From: Bdellovibrionales bacterium
GTDB taxonomy: Bacteria > Bdellovibrionota > Bdellovibrionia > Bdellovibrionales > UBA1609
Assembly (NCBI GenBank): GCA_028819545.1
Contig: JAPPLG010000014.1
Location: forward strand, 1 to 58,626
Reading direction: 5' to 3'
Length of the DNA stretch: 58,626 nt
The translations under genes were made by a program, and so were the position numbers. Below, one piece after another: positions 23,957-32,887 of the stretch (position 1 is the first letter of the stretch; every line of letters starts with the position of its first letter). Under the pieces are notes generated by a model. The model saw only the letters and a list, made by a program, of their open reading frames with translations. It had not been told where the DNA came from and did no database searches.

Positions 23957-24379
23957 TTATCTATCTCTTGAAGAGATATCCTGAGCGTAGCCTTCTCCTC
24001 CTTCTTTTCGATCACTTCCCAAGCTAAAAATTTCATAAGAGGAAGCGGAGTCGTCATATTCATAAATCAACTCTCCCCCCCAAGGGTCTTTAGGAATTTC
24101 ATTTCGAGTTAAATAAGGCTCCGGCCCCCAGGAGGGACAGCGGTCCACTTGTTCCAACAAAGCTATAAAACCTTCATCAGTTGTTGGATAAAAAGAACAG
24201 TCTCTGTAAAACATCTCTAAAGCCTGCGAGACTTGATCTATCAGGATATTTGCTTGATACACTTGAGCTTTTTTTTGCTGGCCTGTTACGTTTGAAATCA
24301 CTACAGTTGCAATGGACGCCAAAATAATAACGGCGATCATAATTTCCATCAAAGAAAAGCCTCTATTGTATTTTCTCAT
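23957..24379 (-). CDS. gspG: Type II secretion major pseudopilin G
   Basis: The 140-residue major pseudopilin has the leader MRKYNRG, cleaved before FSLMEIMIAVIILASIA with E at +5. The globular domain has the family pattern: YPTTDEGFIALLEQ (about 65-78), PKDPWGGELIYEY (about 96-108) and the calcium-site loop SYEIFSLGSDRKEGGEG (about 113-130). Length and motifs are typical. It is separated from gspF by about 70 bases. Confidence 0.94.
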   Translation of the reverse strand: MRKYNRGFSLMEIMIAVIILASIATVVISNVTGQQKKAQVYQANILIDQVSQALEMFYRDCSFYPTTDEGFIALLEQVDRCPSWGPEPYLTRNEIPKDPWGGELIYEYDDSASSYEIFSLGSDRKEGGEGYAQDISSRDR

Positions 24380-24450
24380 TAAAAGTGCCCTTTTTTTATC
24401 ATTACAATAAGAAACATATTCGCATAAATTAATACATTTTTAAAGAAATT

Positions 24451-25695
24451 TCACACGATCCAGCTCATAGAAGACATATAGCCAGTTAGCCCTTCTAAAT
24501 TGTAAATTTGTAAAAGAGGAATAATAGTTGAAAAAACAATAAAGGCAATAACGCCTCCCATTAAAATAAGCATTGCAGGCTCCAGGAGAGCTGTCATAGT
24601 TTCCAGATCTGTTCGAACTTGATTGTCATAAGTGTCGCTGATTTGTGAAAGCATTTCCTCTAAGTGACCCGTTTTCTCACCCACTCGAATCATTTGTGTG
24701 ACCATAGGAGGGAACTCTCCTGAGTGGATCAGCGGTGTGGATAAACTTTCACCTCTGGAAATTAAATCTCTGGCTTCGTTAATGATTTGTTGAAGTTTTT
24801 GGTTGTTGACTACGTTTTTAACAATTTCCAAGGCATCCATCACAGGGACACCGCCTCGAAGAAGAGTAGAAAGAGTTCGTGCAAATCTGGAAATGGCTAC
24901 AGATCGAATCAACTGGCCGAAGACAGGAAGTTTTAAAGAAATATGGTCCCAGGTTTTTTGTCCGCTGGCACTTTTTTTCCATCTCCAGAATCCAAAAATA
25001 ATAAGTGTAAGAAATAGAGTTAGGGGCATCCAGTTAGCAATCAAATAATCGCTAAAATCCAGGAGCATTACAGAATACCAGGGCAGGGTGTTTTCTGTAT
25101 TTTCTTCAAATAAAACACGTACTTTCGGAACAACGTAAACCAATAGAAAAATAATCATAAAAAAAGCAAAAACAGCCATTAAGCTGGGGTAAATAAGGGC
25201 GGACCGAACTTTGTCCTGCAAGCGTGACTGTGCTTCTGTGAACTGAGCTAAACGCTTTAAAACAATGTCTAAAGTACCGGAAAGCTCTCCTGCTTCACAC
25301 ATGGAGATGTAAGTTTTATTAAAAATTTTTGGAAACATTGCAAGCGCCCGATGCATGCTTTTACCTTCGTTGATGGAGTTTCTGATTTGAACAAGAGCTT
25401 CTTTCATTGTGGGATGAGTGCTTTGCTTGATCAGGGTGTCGTAAGCATCTACGAGAGGCACTCCTGATTTCAGCATTGTCGCTAAATTGTGGGTCATGAG
25501 GTTTAATGTTTTAATATCGACTTTTTTTGAAAATAAAAATTGAATATTATTTTGCTGGGAGGGGTCTTTGATAGATACAATATAAATGCCGTTGTTTTTA
25601 ATTTGATTGCGTGCGGATGTCACATTATCAGCTTCGACACGGCCGCTGACATTTTGACCTTTTTGATTTACACCTTTAAATTCATATACAGCCAT
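24451..25695 (-). CDS. gspF: Type II secretion inner-membrane platform protein F
   Basis: The 414-residue polytopic platform protein has two repeated helical cytoplasmic domains (about 65-190 and 265-385), each followed by membrane helices (about 170-190, 218-238, 375-398). Family motifs are MLKSGVPLVDA (about 92-102), the paired LRGGVPVMDAL (about 277-287), MCEAGELSGTLD and IRVGEKTGHLEEML. GAGGAT precedes the ATG. A REP copy lies in the 105-base gap to gspE. Confidence 0.95.
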   Translation of the reverse strand: MAVYEFKGVNQKGQNVSGRVEADNVTSARNQIKNNGIYIVSIKDPSQQNNIQFLFSKKVDIKTLNLMTHNLATMLKSGVPLVDAYDTLIKQSTHPTMKEALVQIRNSINEGKSMHRALAMFPKIFNKTYISMCEAGELSGTLDIVLKRLAQFTEAQSRLQDKVRSALIYPSLMAVFAFFMIIFLLVYVVPKVRVLFEENTENTLPWYSVMLLDFSDYLIANWMPLTLFLTLIIFGFWRWKKSASGQKTWDHISLKLPVFGQLIRSVAISRFARTLSTLLRGGVPVMDALEIVKNVVNNQKLQQIINEARDLISRGESLSTPLIHSGEFPPMVTQMIRVGEKTGHLEEMLSQISDTYDNQVRTDLETMTALLEPAMLILMGGVIAFIVFSTIIPLLQIYNLEGLTGYMSSMSWIV

Positions 25696-25760
25696 TATTG
25701 TTTATCCTCTTTTGCTCTGTGATTTCAGTTGCCTCCTTATCACTTTGCCCCTGCGTTCCT

Positions 25761-25790
25761 ACGTCATTCCGGACTTGATCCGGAATCCAG
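25761..25790. repeat. REP copy between gspE and gspF
   Basis: ACGTCATTCCGGACTTGATC then CGGAATCCAG: perfect arms ATTCCGGA/TCCGGAAT around CTTGA. An almost identical copy is at 27586-27613. It is in the operon, so it would be part of the mRNA as a hairpin. Confidence 0.75.
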
Positions 25791-25800
25791 TGCACTCTAC

Positions 25801-27486
25801 TTATAAATCAATTTGAGTATTTGTTAAAACCTCTTCCACTGTTGTTACACCTTCTATAATTTTTTGAATACCGTGATCTCTGAAAGGCACCATCTTTTGT
25901 TGTAGAGCTTCTTTTTTAATAGTTTGTCCGTCACTGCTTTGAATAATATGTTTTCGTATAGGGTCTGTTACAATCAATAGTTCTTGTATAGCTGTTCTGC
26001 CGATATAACCTTTATTTTCACATTTATCACAGCCTTTGGCTTTATAAATATGCCGGCCTTTTGGAATTTTAAAATTATCTAATGATTTTCTTTCTGCAAT
26101 GGTGGGTTGATAAGGTTCTTTGCATTCCATACACAAAACACGAACCAGTCTCTGGGAAATAACTCCCAAAAGAGATGTAGCAATAAGGAAAGGTTCGCAT
26201 CCCATATCGATCAGCCTTGGAAAAACACCGGCAGAATCATTGGTATGTAAAGTGGATAAAACCAAGTGACCTGTAAGTGAGGCATTGATCGCAATTTTCA
26301 TTGTTTCCAGATCTCGAATCTCTCCGACCATGATGACATTTGGATCTTGCCTTAAAATAGATCTCAACCCCCCTGCAAAGGTCAGGCCAATTTTTGGATT
26401 GACCTGGATTTGTCCTACGTTGGGCATTCTTTGTTCGACAGGGTCTTCAATGGTAATAATATTTCGTGTTTCGGTATCCATTTGAGAAAGACAGGCATAT
26501 AGGGTTGTGGATTTACCGCTTCCTGTAGGGCCTGTCACTAACAGGATGCCGTGAGTTTTTGCCAGCATATCATCCAGATGTTTTAAATTATTTTTGGAAA
26601 ATCCCAACTGATTCAAGTTCAAAATCACCTGTGAGCGGTCCTGAAGCCTAAGCACCAGGCGTTCGCCAAAAGAAGTGGGCACTGTGCTAAGACGAACATC
26701 AATGTCTTTTCCGGCAAGTTTTAAAGGGATGCGGCCGTCCTGAGGAAGTCTTTTTTCAGCAATGTTGAGATCGGCCATCACTTTTATTCTTGAAGTGATT
26801 GCTCCCTGAAGTCTTTTGGGAGGTTTGAATACAGAGTAAAGTACACCATCCACCCGGAAGCGTATCATCAGCTCTCTTTCATAGGGTTCAATGTGGATAT
26901 CAGAAGCTCTTTCTTTAATAGCTCGAAGAAACAAGGTATTTACTAATTTAATAACAGGGGCTTCGTCTTCTGCGTCCAATAGGTCGATGACGGGATCATC
27001 CAAGTCATACTCTTCTTCTTCAATACTTTCGAGACCTTCCAGGCCGCCGGTATATTTCTCATAGATGGTATTGATGGCAGACTGAATGTTGGCAGTTGTA
27101 CTCACAATAGGATGAACATTTTTTTTAAATTTTACACGCAGGTCTGAAAACACTTTAAAATTTAAAGGATTGCTTGTGAGAATAAAAACATTTTCATTAT
27201 CTTCTTTATAAGGAAGGATCATATTATTCTTGGCATATTGAATAGGGATACCGTGAATAAGATGTTCGGGGATATTATGAACCTGAATATTTTTTTCGAA
27301 AGGAGTGTTGAGGTGTTTGCAGAGTAAAGACATCACTTCATCAGGAGCTGAAGGGGACTTTTCACTTAAGCTTTCACGCAGAGTTTTGCCTTTCGGATTC
27401 TTGGAATCTAAAATAGAGTGATACTGCTCTTGAGAAAGAGTGGATAATTTGTAAATAAAAGAATCATATTGAGTGGGTGTTTTCAT
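25801..27486 (-). CDS. gspE: Type II secretion ATPase E
   Basis: The 561-residue cytoplasmic ATPase powers pseudopilus assembly. An N-terminal GspE/MshEN domain (about 1-150) binds GspL. The ATPase core has Walker A GPTGSGKSTTLYA (about 317-329), an Asp box ITIEDPVEQRMP, Walker B LRQDPNVIMVGEIRD and a His box TLHTNDS. The zinc-binding tetracysteine module CMEC...CDKCENKGY (about 452-487) is complete. AAGGAA precedes the ATG. It is separated from gspD by a 367-base repeat-filled spacer. Confidence 0.96.
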   Translation of the reverse strand: MKTPTQYDSFIYKLSTLSQEQYHSILDSKNPKGKTLRESLSEKSPSAPDEVMSLLCKHLNTPFEKNIQVHNIPEHLIHGIPIQYAKNNMILPYKEDNENVFILTSNPLNFKVFSDLRVKFKKNVHPIVSTTANIQSAINTIYEKYTGGLEGLESIEEEEYDLDDPVIDLLDAEDEAPVIKLVNTLFLRAIKERASDIHIEPYERELMIRFRVDGVLYSVFKPPKRLQGAITSRIKVMADLNIAEKRLPQDGRIPLKLAGKDIDVRLSTVPTSFGERLVLRLQDRSQVILNLNQLGFSKNNLKHLDDMLAKTHGILLVTGPTGSGKSTTLYACLSQMDTETRNIITIEDPVEQRMPNVGQIQVNPKIGLTFAGGLRSILRQDPNVIMVGEIRDLETMKIAINASLTGHLVLSTLHTNDSAGVFPRLIDMGCEPFLIATSLLGVISQRLVRVLCMECKEPYQPTIAERKSLDNFKIPKGRHIYKAKGCDKCENKGYIGRTAIQELLIVTDPIRKHIIQSSDGQTIKKEALQQKMVPFRDHGIQKIIEGVTTVEEVLTNTQIDL

Positions 27487-27585
27487 AATTTCCTTTTTAC
27501 ACTATCTTTCTGTTTTTGTCATCTTAACATCATTCCTGCAAAACCATGTTATTCCTGTACGCACCAATCTCTCCTGTACACACCA

Positions 27586-27613
27586 GTCATTCCGGACTTG
27601 ATCCGGAATCCAG
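27586..27613. repeat. REP copy in the gspD-gspE spacer
   Basis: GTCATTCCGGACTTGATCCG then GAATCCAG; stem ATTCCGGA/TCCGGAAT. It is almost identical to the copy at 25761 and lies nine bases before a MITE-like element. Confidence 0.75.
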
Positions 27614-27621
27614 TGCGTAGC

Positions 27622-27758
27622 AAATACTTTATATAAGCAACTCAAGGCTCAGACAACGAAGCAGTGCAGGTGGCAACCGAAACTGCTGAGCGAAGGCTGT
27701 CAAAGAATCTGCTCCACTTCAAATCCGAACTCTCTTGAGTCGCTTATACAAAATATTT
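27622..27758. mobile_element. MITE-like palindromic element, copy A
   Basis: This is a 137-bp element with terminal inverted repeats AAATACTTTATATAAGCAAC / GTCGCTTATACAAAATATTT and subterminal CTCAAG/CTTGAG. It carries the hairpin module (about 27656-27703) as its interior. It encodes no protein. It sits between gspD and gspE inside the operon. The whole 27487-27853 spacer holds only this element and two REPs. Confidence 0.75.
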
Positions 27759-27809
27759 CACTCCTATATGTAAAAGTCACTCTAGACTGTCTTTCTGTCA
27801 TTCTGGAAA

Positions 27810-27838
27810 CGTCACCCCTGCGAAGGCAGGAGTCCAGT
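27810..27838. repeat. REP copy downstream of gspD
   Basis: CGTCACCCCTGCGAAGGCAG then GAGTCCAGT, a member of the REP family with stem CCCTGC/GCAGG and GAAG loop. It begins 16 bases past the end of gspD and could act as a transcript-end hairpin within the operon. Confidence 0.7.
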
Positions 27839-27853
27839 AAAACAATCACAGGT

Positions 27854-30454
27854 TTATTCTGCATTGCTGTCTATAATGTTTCCAAAGTTGTCGTTGGGAG
27901 GAAGATTCTCTTCAGCGGCAGGCTCAGAATTGTCAATTTCTTCAAATGAGTTTGTGTCGATACCATCAAAGAGCCCTGGAATAACTTCTTCTATATTTTC
28001 TTCTATATTAAGTTCTTCTCCCTCTGTATTTTCCATTTCTTCCTCTTCCGGATTTTCAAATCCTTCTATATTTTCTTCTGTTGCATCTTCGTTTTCTGTA
28101 CTTTGTATTGCTTCTATCTCTGTCATGTTTTCAGGGTTTTCTGTATCCTCTTCTATTTCTGTATTGTCAGCAGGGTCTTCTATCACTATTTCTTGTTCTG
28201 TTTGAAAACTGTTTGGTGGAGCTACAGCAGTTTCCTCTGTTCGTTTAGGCGGAGTCTGGCTTAAAATTTTTTGAACTTCTGCCTCATTATTATCTCTATT
28301 GTTCATAAAGGTTTTGATAAACTCCACTCTTTGATCCACCTGGTCTCTCAGAATGTCAGCTTTATCTTGAGCTGTTTTAATAATTTTAGGAGTGATAAAG
28401 ACAATTAAATTTTTCTTCTTTTTCTTTTTTTCTCTAGCACTAAAAAGCCATCCTAAAATGGGGATATCTCCTAGAATAGGAATTTTATTAACTGTATCCA
28501 GTTCTTCATCATGCATCAAACCGCCAAGCACTGCTGTTTCCTGATCATCTAAAATAATATTGGTTTTAATTTCTCTTTTTGTAATAGTACGAGTGGAATC
28601 GGTAAGCAGTGCAGGCCCATCAGTTGTTGGGCTGAGAGAATCTATTTTTTGTTCAATTTGCATACGAACAGATTTGCCGTCAGGGTTGATATATGGAGTG
28701 ATTTTTAAAGTTGTAAAAATGTCCTGTCGAATATGATTGGGTTGATAATAAAAATTATTAGGGCCGGCGGTTTGTTGTGTTTGTGTCACACCGACAGCGG
28801 CATTGACTCCTACAGAGATAGAGGAAGGCTCGTTATCAATAGCAATAATTTGCGGAGTGGATAAAATATTTCCTCCAGTTTGTTTTTTCAGTGCATTGAC
28901 GAAGGTCATCAGGCTTGGTATTTGCATACCTTCTGTCATATCTACTCCTTTTGTCGCTTTATTGCTGTCATCTCCCGGTATAGCTCCCACATTTTTAAAT
29001 TCTTTCAACAGTCCTAAAAGAGGAAGGGCTGGGCCTACGTTGACAAAATCAGCGCTAAAACCCAGAACGGATTCATTGCCGGGTTGTTTCATTAAATCTG
29101 TAAAACTATGAGAGCTAAACCCTATACGAGGCAATATACCGCTGAGTTGACCTTTTCCGTCTTTGAGGAATTTATAAGTTGTAATATCCCAGTCAAAACC
29201 ATCCTCTGCATTCAGATCCATAATAATGGTTTTAATAAAGACTTGATTTTTGGGAATATCAATTTTGTCCAATATGGATTTTAAAATTTGATAATGATGC
29301 CTTTTGGCTGTAATCAGCAGGCTGTTTGTATTTTTATCATGAGAAACTCTAATGGTGTCCTGCATACCGCTGGGAGAACCAAAAAGGTTTTGAAGTCCAA
29401 ACTGTTGGCGTACATTTCTTGGAGCATTTTTACCGGCAGAGGGTGCTTGTGTTTGTAAGATGCTGTTTAAGGTTTTTTCAATTTCTTCAGCCACGCCATA
29501 CTTCACGTAATAAACAAAGATGCCTCCTGCCGCTTGGGAGTCGAATTTAATATCTAATTTCTTTATTAAATTTTTTACTTTTTTAATGCCGTCTTTGGTT
29601 CCTGAAATAATAATGGAGTTGGTTCTTTCATCCGGAATCAGAGCAGAGACTCCGGAGGTGTTGGCTTGCGTGGAAGAAATAAGGTTAGAGCCGGGTCGGC
29701 TTCCGGATCTGGTCACAGGACGCCGGCGGGAGGTTGAAGCTCTGTTTGTAATCAATAGATGAAGTTTATTTGTTAAGTCGATCGCGGCGGCATGCTGGAT
29801 AGGCACCACTTCCAATTGGGTATATACATTTGGAATGTCCAGCTCTTTAATAATCTGACTGACTTTTTCAATGGTTGATCCGTAGTCGCTGACAATAATG
29901 GTGTTGGCTTCTTCATAAAAAAGGGCTTTGCTGTTTTTGTCAGAAAGAAATTGTTTCAGGTGTTTTTCCAAAACTTTAACATTAGCATGTTTAAGTTTAA
30001 AAATTTTCGTGATGTATTGATCGGCATCCGGAAAATATTCTCCTTTATAAACCTGTACATTATCTCTGGAAGCTTTATCTGCACTGATCACTTTCCAAAA
30101 AGCGCCGCTTCGAACCAGAGCATAGCCGTTAATGGATAGTGCTGATAAAAAAGCCTGGAAAGCTTCAGCTACTGTGATCGGCGATGGGGCGACAATGCTG
30201 ATTTTGCCTTTGATATTTGTATCAATAATAAAATTGATCCCTGTCAGTTTGCTCATCGCTTTAACAATGTCGCCGATATCCGCATTTGGATAATCAAAGC
30301 TTTTTATGATGTCAGGAAAGTTTTCAGAATCAATATCGTCAATAGAAGCTTCGTTCAGGGGAATGCCGGAGACAGCACCCTTTTTTTGAACTTTCTCCTG
30401 ACTCATAGAGACAAAAGGAAAGAGCATAAAGCAAATGAATAAAATCCATTTCAT
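27854..30454 (-). CDS. gspD: Type II secretion secretin D
   Basis: The outer-membrane secretin (866 residues from ATG 30454, MKWILFICFMLFPFVSMS signal peptide) has N0 (about 45-115), N1-N3 domains (about 125-390) and the secretin barrel (about 410-700) with VLGGLMHDEE and IPILGDIPILGWLFS. I discard the 15-residue longer frame because it would bury the signal peptide. The last 110 residues form a low-complexity acidic tail with dozens of Glu/Asp/Asn (EDTENPENMTEIE, ENPEEEEMENTEGEE). An S-domain at that position normally binds a pilotin; no such sequence is recognisable here. The tail is unusual for the family. Confidence 0.94.
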   Translation of the reverse strand: MKWILFICFMLFPFVSMSQEKVQKKGAVSGIPLNEASIDDIDSENFPDIIKSFDYPNADIGDIVKAMSKLTGINFIIDTNIKGKISIVAPSPITVAEAFQAFLSALSINGYALVRSGAFWKVISADKASRDNVQVYKGEYFPDADQYITKIFKLKHANVKVLEKHLKQFLSDKNSKALFYEEANTIIVSDYGSTIEKVSQIIKELDIPNVYTQLEVVPIQHAAAIDLTNKLHLLITNRASTSRRRPVTRSGSRPGSNLISSTQANTSGVSALIPDERTNSIIISGTKDGIKKVKNLIKKLDIKFDSQAAGGIFVYYVKYGVAEEIEKTLNSILQTQAPSAGKNAPRNVRQQFGLQNLFGSPSGMQDTIRVSHDKNTNSLLITAKRHHYQILKSILDKIDIPKNQVFIKTIIMDLNAEDGFDWDITTYKFLKDGKGQLSGILPRIGFSSHSFTDLMKQPGNESVLGFSADFVNVGPALPLLGLLKEFKNVGAIPGDDSNKATKGVDMTEGMQIPSLMTFVNALKKQTGGNILSTPQIIAIDNEPSSISVGVNAAVGVTQTQQTAGPNNFYYQPNHIRQDIFTTLKITPYINPDGKSVRMQIEQKIDSLSPTTDGPALLTDSTRTITKREIKTNIILDDQETAVLGGLMHDEELDTVNKIPILGDIPILGWLFSAREKKKKKKNLIVFITPKIIKTAQDKADILRDQVDQRVEFIKTFMNNRDNNEAEVQKILSQTPPKRTEETAVAPPNSFQTEQEIVIEDPADNTEIEEDTENPENMTEIEAIQSTENEDATEENIEGFENPEEEEMENTEGEELNIEENIEEVIPGLFDGIDTNSFEEIDNSEPAAEENLPPNDNFGNIIDSNAE

Positions 30455-30514
30455 AGTAACTTCCTTGTTTATTCTGTTTCTATCATAGTCAGTTTCCAAG
30501 ATGAGAACAAGTCC

Positions 30515-31549
30515 CTATTGGACAGAGGTGTCTTCATTAATGTTGTAGGAGATTTCACGGGTTTCTCCATTTTCACTTTCCACTACAATAGAGAATTGAC
30601 TATCAGCTCTAAATTGCTGAAAAAGCTTTTGAGCTTCCATATCGTTATTGACTTTTTCACCATTGACAGAAATCAGCATATCTCCTTTAACAAAACCCAG
30701 GCTTTCGAAAATACTGCCTTCTTCCATCCATGTAAAAGTGTGTCCTAGCACTTTGCCATCTGTGCCATATTTTGGTTCAACCCTTGCTTGTTGCAATATG
30801 TCAGGAAGTTGTTGTAAATATTCATTAAGAGAGGAGCGGGTGACAGAATATTGATTGTTATTTGTTTTTGAAATGCCTTTATGCGTGATAGGTTTTGTCT
30901 TTGGTTGTTTTAAAGGCTGATTTTCAATTTTGCCTGTTTTATTTCTAACATTAAATAAAGATTCTTCAATGGGAATTTCCAGATGTTCCATTTGGTTGTT
31001 AATAAGATTCATAAATATCACTTTTCTTCTTTGGATCTGAGTAACTCTGGCTTTATTGTCAATGGTGTCTCCAACAAAATAAGAGTTTGTTTCTCCGGGG
31101 GTGACTTGAATAGAGGCCATAGACCGCTTGGGGTTAAAGTTTTCAATAGTGCCAAGAAGTTTAAAAGGCAGGTTTGTTTTTTTTGATTCACCGGTGAAAG
31201 TTGGTTCCTCTTGCCTTTCCAGTTCGCTTAAAGGGGGAGGGATGGGGCCGCTGTGGAAAATATTTGCTGTATGTATAAAATTTGAAGATGAGGAGTTTGC
31301 TTTTTGTTTGACAGAAATAGTTTTAGGTTTTGTCGAAGTAATAGTGCTTTGAGGGAGAAGAAAAGGCCAGATAAATAAAATAAAAAGATCTGCCAGAGCA
31401 ATGGTGACTATTACAGTAATGATCCATCTTTTATATTTAAAAAAAAAAGGAGGGATTTTTTGTAAAAAACTGTTGAAATCAATATTTTTGAATTGATTCC
31501 GAAGAAAGTTTTTAGACTGATATAAAACTTTTTGTAATAACAGTTTCAA
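30515..31549 (-). CDS. gspC: Type II secretion system protein C
   Basis: The 344-residue bitopic protein links the inner platform to the secretin. It has a transmembrane helix (about 42-64, WIITVIVTIALADLFILFIW), a proline/serine-rich linker, the homology region (about 130-200, FKLLGTIENFNPKRSMASIQ) that binds secretin N0, and a C-terminal PDZ domain (about 255-340, FESLGFVKGDMLISVNGEKV). The PDZ domain often receives substrates. It directly precedes gspD. Confidence 0.92.
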   Translation of the reverse strand: MKLLLQKVLYQSKNFLRNQFKNIDFNSFLQKIPPFFFKYKRWIITVIVTIALADLFILFIWPFLLPQSTITSTKPKTISVKQKANSSSSNFIHTANIFHSGPIPPPLSELERQEEPTFTGESKKTNLPFKLLGTIENFNPKRSMASIQVTPGETNSYFVGDTIDNKARVTQIQRRKVIFMNLINNQMEHLEIPIEESLFNVRNKTGKIENQPLKQPKTKPITHKGISKTNNNQYSVTRSSLNEYLQQLPDILQQARVEPKYGTDGKVLGHTFTWMEEGSIFESLGFVKGDMLISVNGEKVNNDMEAQKLFQQFRADSQFSIVVESENGETREISYNINEDTSVQ

Positions 31550-31551
31550 GT

Positions 31552-32610
31552 TTAAGATCCATGTTGATTATTCATTTTTTCAATATACAAGCTCTGGCTG
31601 GGGAAGGCAAATTCGACATTAAGTTGCTGGGCCAGCTTGAGAATTTCCAAAAAAATTTCTTGCCTGAACTGAAGTTCTTCATTCCAATTGGCGACCTGTA
31701 AAAAGAGATTAACAAAGATATTTAAGCTGGAGTCCGCATAGCCGGAAAAAGAAACCTGATAATAATCTTTTTTTGTTTTCGGATGTTTTTGAATAATATT
31801 TTTAATGCCTTCTACAAAAGATTGAATTTTTTCAGATGGAGTGGAGTAGGTCACTCCTAATGTGAAACGGGTTCTTCGAAACTTTCGTTTTCCCATATTG
31901 TCAATTTGAGCATTTGCTATGGTGAAGTTGGGGACGGAAATAACAGAGTCATAAAAAGTTTTTATTTGTGTGGATCGAAAGCCGATGCTTTCTACAGTGC
32001 CTTCCACCTTGTCAAACTGAATCCAGTCTCCAACGACAAAAGGGCGGTCAAACAGGATCACCATAGAGCCAAAAATATTGGAGAGAGTGTCTTTGGCGGC
32101 TAAGGCTACAGCGAGCCCGCCGATTCCAAGTCCTGCCAGTATAGATGTCACATTGTAGCCGAGGTTTTGAACAATTAATAAGCCTCCTACTATAAATATG
32201 AGAAAGCTGATTGTTTTTCTAAAAAATTCAAAAAAAGCTTGGTGTTGGGAGTATTCCTGCAATTTATTTTTTTGCACCCAATGGATAAGAGGGGATAGGG
32301 TGTGGTGAATGAGAAATAAAACAGACACCCCTATATAAATCTGAAAAATTTTTGTAATTAATGTCAAATCATGAGCGACAACAGAGTCAGCCAGCAAAAC
32401 CAAAAGAGCAAAAAGGCTGTGTGGAATCCAGAATCGAATCCCTTTGCAGTCTGTTTGTTTCAAAAAAGGCAGAAGAAAAAAGATCCAGCGGCTGATAATA
32501 TAAGAAACAACAAAACAAATAAAAAAGAGGGCTGTAAAGGCCAGGGCTCCCCAAATAATATCGCTCATAAAAAAGCTGGGCAGTAATTCTTTATATTGTT
32601 CAATAGACAT
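31552..32610 (-). CDS. MscS-family mechanosensitive channel
   Basis: The 352-residue membrane protein has about four or five transmembrane segments in the first 170 residues. The MscS pore helix and beta domain are GLGIGGLAVALAAKDTLSNI (about 168-187) and FDRPFVVGDWIQFDKVEGTV. A cytoplasmic cage domain follows. It is small for the family with extra N-terminal helices, close to YnaI/YbdG-like members. It starts the minus-strand run with the gsp genes (two bases before gspC), so it shares their promoter and is likely expressed with the secretion system. Confidence 0.87.
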   Translation of the reverse strand: MSIEQYKELLPSFFMSDIIWGALAFTALFFICFVVSYIISRWIFFLLPFLKQTDCKGIRFWIPHSLFALLVLLADSVVAHDLTLITKIFQIYIGVSVLFLIHHTLSPLIHWVQKNKLQEYSQHQAFFEFFRKTISFLIFIVGGLLIVQNLGYNVTSILAGLGIGGLAVALAAKDTLSNIFGSMVILFDRPFVVGDWIQFDKVEGTVESIGFRSTQIKTFYDSVISVPNFTIANAQIDNMGKRKFRRTRFTLGVTYSTPSEKIQSFVEGIKNIIQKHPKTKKDYYQVSFSGYADSSLNIFVNLFLQVANWNEELQFRQEIFLEILKLAQQLNVEFAFPSQSLYIEKMNNQHGS

Positions 32611-32761
32611 GGCTCAAGATTTTAATAGCTCTTTAGAAACTCATCAAGTCGAGTATGATTTAATGATACAGTGTGCGGAGCATAAAAAATGTGGTTTGGA
32701 TTTGGCTTATGGAGCTTGTAGAGTGAGAATTGTACAACAAATTATATGCTATAACAGGTAG
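32609..32761 (+). CDS. Possible 50-residue ORF divergent from the channel gene
   Basis: An ATG at 32609 opens 50 codons to TAG at 32761 and encodes a protein with three cysteines (QCAEHKKCGLDLAYGACR). The start codon overlaps the divergent channel start, and no ribosome site is convincing. The codon pattern resembles real protein more than random AT-rich DNA, so it may be a gene remnant. The rest of 32611-32887 is AT-rich with no other candidate. Confidence 0.25.
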   Translation: MAQDFNSSLETHQVEYDLMIQCAEHKKCGLDLAYGACRVRIVQQIICYNR

Positions 32762-32887
32762 AGATATAAGTGTAGTAATAAACTTTTGTTGTAATAATCT
32801 AAAGATTTTCATTTTGAAAAAGATTTGTTTAGGTTTTGTATTGTTATTTGAATTGATGTGTGGATTTAGTTTTAAAATTTTAAAAAT

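Noticed and set aside
27864-28205. Serine-rich plus-strand frame opposite the gspD tail
   Set aside because: It is the antisense of the Glu/Asp-rich coding tail (GAA/GAT reads as TTC/ATC and related codons), with no ribosome site.
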